A program made the translations under genes and the position numbers. Source: Manganitrophus sp963718695 (GTDB lineage Bacteria; Nitrospirota; Nitrospiria; SBBL01; Manganitrophaceae). From it: a DNA stretch of 64,000 nucleotides. The notes beneath the pieces are model-generated. The model was not told the origin of the DNA and ran no database searches. It saw only the letters and a list, made by a program, of their open reading frames with translations. Where the stretch lies: contig OY970371.1 of the NCBI GenBank assembly GCA_963718695.1, forward strand, positions 186,001 to 250,000, given 5' to 3'. Of the stretch, positions 58,295 through 64,000 are shown piece after piece (within the stretch, counting starts at the first letter, position 1; every line of letters begins with the position of its first letter).

Positions 58295-58881
58295 TCGCGG
58301 CAGGCCGCTTCGGTTTGTTTCGACCCGACCAAAAAGGGTTTACCTTTTTGACGGTGATGTTTTCGATTGTGCTGATCGGAACGATGATCGGCACCGCCGC
58401 CCGGCAGTTGACCACGGTCGCCAAACGAGAGAAAGAATTGGAGCTTTTGTTTCGGGGCCAAGCGATCCGGCGGGGAATCGAACTTTATTATCGCACCAGC
58501 CGGGCCGGTTTTTCACAGTATCCCCGGTCGCTTGAAGATCTGATCAAAGACCCCGGCTCTCCGGGGACCCGGCGCTATTTGAGGAAGCTTTACTCCGATC
58601 CGATCACCGGGGGAGAGTGGGTCCTCCTCCGGGACGGAAGCGGCCGGGTGAAGGGGGTCCGCAGCGCCAGCGAAGATGTTCCCCTCAAGAAGGCCAATTT
58701 TCCGGAGGAGCTGAAGAGCTTCGAAGAAAAGAAGAAATATTCGGAATGGCTCTTCGAGTACAATCCGCAGCAGGCGGTTCACAACCCGCCGGGATCGAGG
58801 GCGCCGGTTCCTCCGGCGACCCCTTCTACGCCGGCTTCCCCCGCGACGCCCAATTTCACCGATACCGCTCCATCGTTTTGA
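58291..58881 (+). CDS. Type II secretion/type IV pilin-like pseudopilin, Pro-rich end
   Basis: 196 residues from the GTG at 58291, which overlaps the stop of the repeat protein (GTGA) and lies 6 nt after GGAGG. The prepilin motif is KGFTFLTVMFSIVLIG, cut after Gly, but the usual Glu at position 5 of the mature chain is absent. Then ARQLTTVAKREKELELLFRG helix and TRRYLRKLYSDPITGGEWVL follow, shared with the pseudopilin at 61810-62319. The Pro/Thr/Ala-rich end is low complexity. Role: assembly of a secretion pseudopilus; the rest of the system is not in the window. Confidence 0.75.
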   Translation: MIAAGRFGLFRPDQKGFTFLTVMFSIVLIGTMIGTAARQLTTVAKREKELELLFRGQAIRRGIELYYRTSRAGFSQYPRSLEDLIKDPGSPGTRRYLRKLYSDPITGGEWVLLRDGSGRVKGVRSASEDVPLKKANFPEELKSFEEKKKYSEWLFEYNPQQAVHNPPGSRAPVPPATPSTPASPATPNFTDTAPSF

Positions 58882-58887
58882 TTCCCC

Positions 58888-61767
58888 TCAAAACGCATTT
58901 CCCAGGGTGATGAAAACCAATGTAATTCCTTCTTCGCTGAGCCCTCGTGCAACGCCCCCTTGAAGGCGAACCGGAAGATAATAGCCGAGATAAAGATCGG
59001 TCCCGAGACTGCCGCCGACACCGCTCTTTAGGGAGGGTCCCCCTGTGCCCTCATTCCATGCATCCCCGAGGTCGCCGAAGAAGGTGCCATGAAGACGGCG
59101 GACGAAGAAGGGGAGCGTGCCCCATCCCCGCTCCACGTTCCTGATCGGAAAGCGGTATTCGGCCGAGAGGGAGAGCGCCCGCTCGCCGCGAAATTCCCGC
59201 GCCGGGTAGCCGCGGAGGAGGAAAGGCTCCTCCTGAAAATCGGCAAATGGCGCCGTCAGCCCGCCGAGCTGAAAGCTTCTCTGGACGAGGAGATCACCCC
59301 GCGCGAGCCCCCCGGAGAGCTGGGCGGCGAAGATCTGGTTGGGCCAGGGGAGATTATAATATTCACGCCATCCGCCGATCGTCCGCCGCCGGTTGAAATC
59401 TCCTCCGAAGTTCCGGCGAAACAGTTCCTGGGTAACGAAGAGGCGGCGTCCTTCTTCCGGGCTGATGGAGAAGCCGTATTCATGGGCGCTGTTGTAGATC
59501 CAAGAAAGACGAAACCCGCTCAAGACCCCCTCTTCCGGAACCACGAGGGAGGCGCCGAGATCGGTCAACGACCGGAGCGCCTCCCGCTGATAGCCGACTG
59601 AAATAAAGGACTGCCACCGAAAAGCAAGGAAGGGAAAAATCGTCTCGACGCGAAAACGCCGGTTCCGTTCCCAATAGGTCTTCTCATTTCCGTTCGAATC
59701 AATCAGCAGATCCCCATGGGGGTCGGCCCGGTCGAGCCACTGGAAATGAAGGGTCGGCGAGAAGTGATCGTTCCAGTAATCGATCTGGTAAGAGAGCCGC
59801 TCGCTCTCCGAGCCATAAAAGAGATTGAGGAGATAACGGTCTTTGCCGAGCGGATCGACCGCCCCGGTCAGCGCACCGACGGTCAGGCCTTCTTCATCGA
59901 CCCCAAAGAGGGGAACCCAGAATCGGGGGAAGAGGGTTGCCGGCTCGAAGTAGGAATGCACCGGACCGGCCGCTTCGATCGATGCGGCGGCATTCACGGA
60001 GGAGGGGTCTTCGGTCGGCATTGGTGCTTCGATCGAGACCGGTCCCCAGGCGGATCGATCATACGGCATCGCCGCAATCTCAAATCCGTCGGCATGGTAT
60101 GAGGAGAAGTAGATCGACTGCGCATCAGGGGACACGAAGGGGGTAAAGGCGCCGCCCAAGAGACGGGTGACCCGATAGAACCGCCGGTCCGAGAGGGAAT
60201 ACGCAAAGAGATCGAAGATCCCTTCCCGATCGGAGGTAAACAGGAGGACCTCGCCGTCGGGGGACCATACGGGGGTCAGGTCGAGCGCGGCGTCCTCCAT
60301 CAGCCGTTCGAGACGGTTCGAATCGGGATCGTACAGCGCGATGTCTTGATTCCCTCCGCTCCAGACCGAAAGCACAATCCGCTTGCCGTCGGGCGACCAG
60401 CGCGGGGTGGCGAAGAATTGATTCTGCTCTCCGGGCAAAAGGAGACGGGTCTCTCCCTTTTCCCAGATCCAGAGCGCGCTCCGATCCACACCCTGACGGA
60501 CGAAGATGATCCGGCGTCCGTCCGGTGAAAAATCGGGATCCTTCGCCCGCATCTTCCGGGTCAGCCGTTGCACCGTTCCTTCTTCCAGGTCAAACCGGTA
60601 GAGATCGCTGTAGGTGGAGAAATTCGAGACCACCTCCATCTGGGAGAAGAGAATCGATTTTCCGTCGGGGGACCAGGAGAGTCCGGCATCGGAGTTTCGC
60701 TTGATCGATTCATCCCGCCTCGGCTCTTTTGGACCGGACCCCTCTTCCAGGGAGAGGAATTTAATTCGCGGATATTCCCTGCGATTGATCTCGGTGTAGG
60801 CGATTTTTTTACCGTCGGGGGAAGGGACCGGCGCCAGCTTCCAGAAGTCCGAACGGCTCAAGGTGCGGATCGGCGTGATTCCCTCTTGCCGCAATCGGGC
60901 GGTTTCCCGGCGATATTTTTCCTGAAGTGAAATTTTCCACTCCCACCAGAGTCCGCCCAGGCTTCTGCCGAAGACATGCTCCGCGTTGCTTTCGATGAAA
61001 AAAGGGATCAGGCGGGCGCTGTACCGGTTGCTCCACTCGGCAATTTTTTCTTCTCCGTAGCGGTCGTGCAGGAAGTGATGAAAGGCGGCCCCATAGTAGT
61101 AGGGGGTCATCCCGGCGGGCCAGCTGTCAGGGAGATGCGCCTGGTCGATCGGCTTAAATCGATCTTCGAGGATGGCGGTGCGAAGGAGCATCTCCGAGAA
61201 GGTCCCATCGGAGCGGTCGGTCGTTCCGGCCTCACCTTCTTCAAACGTCGCGAGCCCTTCGAGGAGCCAGAGGGGCTGCCAGACATTCGGGAGAACCACC
61301 CGGCCGAAAAGATATCGGAAAACCTTGGGAAGCCCGTGCGCTTGATCGAGCTGGAGGATGTGGGTGTATTCATGGAGGATGATCGCCCGGAGCCAGTTCT
61401 CGTATCGGATCGGCGTGAGAATTCCGGCGGCGGGGGGATAAGGATTGATGTAGATGGTATTGTAAGGAAAAGGGGTGGCCTCTCCCTGGACCCGGTCGGC
61501 ATGGTCCACCAAAACCATCTGTGTTTTTCCGGACGGCGTCCAGTGAAGCCGCTGCGTCAAGCGGGTGTGGGCCTCCTCGGCATGGCGCGCCGCCTCGGCG
61601 GCGATCTGCTCTTCTCCCTGATGAAAGTGAATGGAGAAATGGGCGGTCTCGAGGGTCTTCCATCTCAGCGAAGGGTCGAATTTGGGAGGGGCGAGCGGGA
61701 GGGGAATACAGCCGGAGAGAAGGGCAAAGAGGAGGACCCGCCTGAGAAAAAGGGTGTGTCTCTTCAC
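58888..61767 (-). CDS. Lipoprotein fusion: peptidase MA-like domain, TolB-type propeller, BamA-like barrel
   Basis: 959 residues. A signal peptide has the lipobox LLSGC (Cys about 20). Residues about 40-280 hold a gluzincin: IILHEYTHILQLDQA (HExxH) and WLLEGLATFEEGEA with the third ligand Glu. Residues about 305-560 form WD40-like/PD40 repeats: PSPDGKKIAYTE, WSPDGKSILFSQ, FSPDGRRIIFVR, WSPDGKRIVLSV, WSPDGEVLLFTS. Residues about 640-959 look like an Omp85/BamA-type barrel, with LRGYPAREFRGERALSLSAE and GTFFGDLGDAWNE. It ends in NAF. The order peptidase-propeller-barrel in one polypeptide is unusual. It faces the pseudopilin at its 3-prime end. Confidence 0.82.
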   Translation of the reverse strand: MKRHTLFLRRVLLFALLSGCIPLPLAPPKFDPSLRWKTLETAHFSIHFHQGEEQIAAEAARHAEEAHTRLTQRLHWTPSGKTQMVLVDHADRVQGEATPFPYNTIYINPYPPAAGILTPIRYENWLRAIILHEYTHILQLDQAHGLPKVFRYLFGRVVLPNVWQPLWLLEGLATFEEGEAGTTDRSDGTFSEMLLRTAILEDRFKPIDQAHLPDSWPAGMTPYYYGAAFHHFLHDRYGEEKIAEWSNRYSARLIPFFIESNAEHVFGRSLGGLWWEWKISLQEKYRRETARLRQEGITPIRTLSRSDFWKLAPVPSPDGKKIAYTEINRREYPRIKFLSLEEGSGPKEPRRDESIKRNSDAGLSWSPDGKSILFSQMEVVSNFSTYSDLYRFDLEEGTVQRLTRKMRAKDPDFSPDGRRIIFVRQGVDRSALWIWEKGETRLLLPGEQNQFFATPRWSPDGKRIVLSVWSGGNQDIALYDPDSNRLERLMEDAALDLTPVWSPDGEVLLFTSDREGIFDLFAYSLSDRRFYRVTRLLGGAFTPFVSPDAQSIYFSSYHADGFEIAAMPYDRSAWGPVSIEAPMPTEDPSSVNAAASIEAAGPVHSYFEPATLFPRFWVPLFGVDEEGLTVGALTGAVDPLGKDRYLLNLFYGSESERLSYQIDYWNDHFSPTLHFQWLDRADPHGDLLIDSNGNEKTYWERNRRFRVETIFPFLAFRWQSFISVGYQREALRSLTDLGASLVVPEEGVLSGFRLSWIYNSAHEYGFSISPEEGRRLFVTQELFRRNFGGDFNRRRTIGGWREYYNLPWPNQIFAAQLSGGLARGDLLVQRSFQLGGLTAPFADFQEEPFLLRGYPAREFRGERALSLSAEYRFPIRNVERGWGTLPFFVRRLHGTFFGDLGDAWNEGTGGPSLKSGVGGSLGTDLYLGYYLPVRLQGGVARGLSEEGITLVFITLGNAF

Positions 61768-61809
61768 GCCGCCGGCCGGCGCTCTAACAGGGATGAAAAG
61801 AGCGGCCCG

Positions 61810-62319
61810 CTACCAATCACGGTATTTGGTCTCATCGAGGGCCGTCCCGTCACTTGTCGTATAGATGTTGTAGACATCGTCTTCGCACCAGGTCTCGGAA
61901 TCGGGAGGATCGGTGTAGCAGCGCTGCCCCCACTCACCCGATTCGGTCATCGGATCGGAGAGAGGCTTCCGAAGGTATCGCCGGGTGGTCGTCTCGATCT
62001 CTCCCGTCAGCTCCACTCCGAGAAGGAGTTCCAATTTCTTGGGGTATCCGAACGTGCTGCTTACCTCCTTGCAAGTGAGCTTGTTCTGTTTGCAGAGCTC
62101 TCCGAGGAGATTGTCCCCGTCCCGGTTCCAATCGCGATGGAAATCGTCGATCGCTTTTCGAAGAATTTGGAGACGTTGTTTTAGCTCCGTCTCTTTGGCC
62201 CGCTTGGCGATATTTCTTGAAAGAGGAAGCGCCATCGTTGCAAGGACGAAAATGATGACCATGGTGATCATCAACTCCAGCAGGGAGAATCCGGTCTGCC
62301 GGCCTCTCCGCGGGACCAT
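61810..62319 (-). CDS. Type II secretion pseudopilin (GspG-like)
   Basis: 169 residues. The prepilin site is TGFSLLELMITMVIIFVL with Glu at position 5 of the mature chain, normal for cleavage and methylation by prepilin peptidase. Then LKQRLQILRKAIDDFHRDWN and TTTRRYLRKPLSDPMTESGEW follow, close to GspG core sequences and to the pseudopilin at 58291. It lies on the minus strand, upstream of the fusion lipoprotein (42 bp), and probably shares its operon. Confidence 0.85.
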   Translation of the reverse strand: MVPRRGRQTGFSLLELMITMVIIFVLATMALPLSRNIAKRAKETELKQRLQILRKAIDDFHRDWNRDGDNLLGELCKQNKLTCKEVSSTFGYPKKLELLLGVELTGEIETTTRRYLRKPLSDPMTESGEWGQRCYTDPPDSETWCEDDVYNIYTTSDGTALDETKYRDW

Positions 62320-62470
62320 GATGCCTCGGGATAAGCGCCTGGAGAGAGAAAAATTCAGAGCGTCCTCGCCTCCTTGGACTTTCCAATCACCGATCCAATC
62401 CGAATCGGCATTTCTTTGATGCGATTGCGATTATAGCGGATCGCTTTAAAAGGTCAAGGGGATGAAGGCC

Positions 62471-62545
62471 AGAACACGTGAGGCGTGAGGCGTGGGGGTA
62501 AAGTCAAACGACTTTAAAGCTTCTTCCCCTCACGCCTCACGTTCT
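62471..62545. repeat. Long inverted repeat with nested hairpin
   Basis: CGTGAGGCGTGAGG (62477-62490) pairs perfectly with CCTCACGCCTCACG (62528-62541). Inside, TAAAGTC (62499-62505) pairs with GACTTTA (62510-62516). The 598-bp gap 62320-62917 holds this structure, a G-run and C-run region (62570-62620) and a promoter; I see no gene in it. Confidence 0.7.
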
Positions 62546-62847
62546 TATTTAAAACTTGCAAGGAGAGACCCCCCCGGGTTCGTTGAACCGAACTGCCGGA
62601 CTTGGGGGGGGATCCGGTTGGGGGGTTCTCCCCTTGGGCTTCCCTGCGCTCCCGGAGGAGGGCAAGTAGCCAAGATGAAAAAAAGTGCGAAACGTTTACA
62701 ACTCGGTTCAAAATCAGATGCTCTCTGAGAGGGCAGCGGGTGAAAACGGCCGCTGTGCCCCGTCCTTTTGTGACGGGAAGCACTGTTGCCCGCATCGGTT
62801 CCCTTATAATTTGCAAGTGCGGTGCCGTTGAGTTTTCGCGTCGGCAA

Positions 62848-62876
62848 TTGGTGATCTATCCGAATTTGGATATAAT
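62848..62876 (+). promoter_or_regulatory. Sigma-70 promoter of the FAD oxidoreductase gene
   Basis: TTGGTG (62848-62853), a 17-bp spacer and a perfect TATAAT (62871-62876). It is 42 bp before the TTG start at 62918. Confidence 0.65.
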
Positions 62877-62917
62877 GGTTAGTAGACAGACACAACCCTT
62901 CATCGGGGGAGAATAAT

Positions 62918-64000
62918 TTGGAATCAACCTTCGACATCCTGATCATGGGGGGGGGAATCATCGGCAGCAGCACTGCAATGGCCCTCTCGGAGCGGAGCGG
63001 CGGCCGAATCGGCGTCGTTGACATCGATCTCTCCGGAACGTGGGGCTCGACCGAGCGGAACGCGGGGGGGGTCCGCGCCACCTGGGAGCAGCCGATCAAT
63101 ATCGAACTGGGAACGCAATCGATTGCCTATTATGAGAAGGTGGCGGCCGAGGTGGGATTTCAGCAGAAAGGTTATCTCTGGCTCTACAATTCGGAGCAAT
63201 GGCCGCGCGCGACCGAGCGGCTGCTGCTCCAACGGCGCTTGGGAGTTGTGATTGAGGCGTTGACCCCGGCCGAAATTCAGGCCCGGTTTCCTTTTCTCGA
63301 TCGGCTGGAGGGGGTGGCGGCGGCGACCTTTTCTCCCCGCGACGGCTTGATCAATCCAAATTTGCTGAAGCTCCATTATCGCCGGATCGCCTCGGAGCGG
63401 GGGGTGACCTGGATCGACCGCCATGCCGTCGAGCGAATTTCAATCGAGCAGGGCCGAATCGACCGGGTGTTCCTGCGTGAGATCCGCTCTCAGGAAGAGG
63501 TCGAGCCCTTCCTCAAAGAAGGAACGCTTCCCGAAGGGAGCCGAACCCAGGCGATTTTCGCCCAAATCATCGTGAACGCCGGCGGCTCGTGGGCCCCGCG
63601 GCTGGCCCGGCTCTACGGAAAGGAGATCCCCTCCGTCCCGGTCCGGCGTCAGGTCTCCGTCGCTCACAGCCAGGAGGTTGACCTGACCCCGTATGGGATG
63701 ATTGTCGATACGACCGGTCTTTATTTTCATCACGAGGCGAACAATATTTTGGCGGGATATTCGGTTCCCGCCGAGCCGAAGGGATATCGTTTCGAGGATG
63801 AGGGGTATGACTTTTTCTTGCAGGAGATCTGGCCCCGGCTTTGGGAGCGGGGGAGCCGGTTTGAGAAGTTAAAGTATGTGAGCGGATGGGCCGGGCTGTA
63901 TGAGGTCTCGCCTGATCAAAGCGCGATCATCGGGCCGGCGGCCGGGCTCGCCGATGTCTTCGAGGCCCACTCTTTTTCAGGCCGCGGGGTGATGCAGTCG
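62918..64000 (+). CDS. FAD-dependent oxidoreductase (D-amino-acid/sarcosine oxidase family), partial
   Basis: The TTG at 62918 lies 7 nt after GGGGGA. The frame runs open to the window edge (361 codons), so the 3-prime end is missing. FAD binding is shown by FDILIMGGGIIGSSTAMALS at the N-terminus (GxGxxG), then STERNAGGVRATWEQ, a family FAD-contact loop, and late SGWAGLYEVSPDQSAIIGPA and HSFSGRGVMQS. DadA/SoxB-type enzymes oxidise D-amino acids, sarcosine or glycine. An in-frame ATG at 62945 is less likely because it would remove the FAD motif start. Confidence 0.88.
   Translation, partial: MESTFDILIMGGGIIGSSTAMALSERSGGRIGVVDIDLSGTWGSTERNAGGVRATWEQPINIELGTQSIAYYEKVAAEVGFQQKGYLWLYNSEQWPRATERLLLQRRLGVVIEALTPAEIQARFPFLDRLEGVAAATFSPRDGLINPNLLKLHYRRIASERGVTWIDRHAVERISIEQGRIDRVFLREIRSQEEVEPFLKEGTLPEGSRTQAIFAQIIVNAGGSWAPRLARLYGKEIPSVPVRRQVSVAHSQEVDLTPYGMIVDTTGLYFHHEANNILAGYSVPAEPKGYRFEDEGYDFFLQEIWPRLWERGSRFEKLKYVSGWAGLYEVSPDQSAIIGPAAGLADVFEAHSFSGRGVMQS

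Noticed and set aside
60976..62184. Plus-strand open frame of 402 codons
   Set aside because: It is antisense to the peptidase-propeller-barrel protein and the pseudopilin, both well supported.
1..64000. CRISPR arrays, tRNA or rRNA genes, IS transposases
   Set aside because: No regular spaced repeats, cloverleaf-like sequence with a T-loop, rRNA stretches or transposase motifs were seen by reading. A tRNAscan or profile search would settle small misses.

Overview
The window is ordinary chromosomal DNA of a Gram-negative (diderm) bacterium with mostly G+C-rich codons. Outer-membrane biology is explicit: a TonB/ExbB/ExbD system with a siderophore receptor, a DUF481 barrel protein, a BamA-like barrel, many lipoproteins with clear lipoboxes, and two T2SS-type pseudopilins. 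The mix of genes would fit a Nitrospirota-type environmental bacterium, but nothing here proves the taxon and I hold that only as a guess. TTG and GTG starts are common, so several starts were chosen from Shine-Dalgarno spacing rather than from the longest frame.

Layout. 1-7.9 kb: partial acyl-ACP-reductase-like gene, UMF1-type MFS transporter and inositol monophosphatase (minus strand), then MATE exporter, FG-GAP lipoprotein, small membrane protein, MscL with a zinc-ribbon tail and DUF481 protein. 8.0-11.5 kb: sensor kinase and NtrC-type regulator (frameshifted), plus a decayed receiver relic. 11.6-16.7 kb: universal stress protein, TerC, serine hydrolase interrupted by TGA, HIT protein. 16.7-19.7 kb: UvrD-type helicase with a Fe-S PD-(D/E)XK nuclease end (frameshifted). 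19.7-22.5 kb: small acquired patch with an A+T-rich lipoprotein, a fragment of a second alcohol-dehydrogenase gene, an AbrB/PIN toxin-antitoxin pair and the intact dehydrogenase. 22.5-29.7 kb: DUF3467, RmuC, ORF6N, GDPD, ATP-grasp-like protein, glutaredoxin, KamA, Dcd and a GGQ release-factor-like protein.

29.7-33.4 kb carries two tandem copies of a divergent unit (mini double-zinc-ribbon protein on minus, secreted lipoprotein on plus). 33.4-37.8 kb is a 1459-residue Lhr helicase. 37.8-39.2 kb is a second foreign patch: an A+T-rich hypothetical gene pair, then a DUF559 nuclease gene enclosed by inverted palindromic repeats. 39.4-47.5 kb starts with a gluzincin lipoprotein and a DUF5519 protein, then an iron-uptake block: Fur-box promoter, short terminator-ended transcript, Com-like zinc finger, second terminator, then exbB-exbD-tonB, siderophore receptor, PiuC-type dioxygenase and PepSY protein, closely spaced as one operon. 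47.5-55.5 kb: QueD-like and pteridine-reductase-like genes, QueC, an unknown membrane-anchored protein, ribosomal protein L9, NfeD protease with slipin, AtpI-like protein and HemL. 55.6-62.3 kb: BNR-repeat lipoprotein (frameshifted), pseudopilin, a peptidase-propeller-barrel fusion and a second pseudopilin. The window ends in a partial FAD oxidoreductase.

Four otherwise intact genes carry what looks like a recent 1-base indel (or paired indels), at about 10.01, 15.09, 16.95 and 55.89 kb. Such density in well-kept genes suggests residual assembly errors as strongly as biology. No tRNA, rRNA, CRISPR array, IS transposase or prophage was found. The strongest candidates for something new are the Fur-controlled ~100-nt transcript before the TonB operon, the duplicated zinc-ribbon/lipoprotein unit, and the DUF559 gene framed by hairpin repeats.
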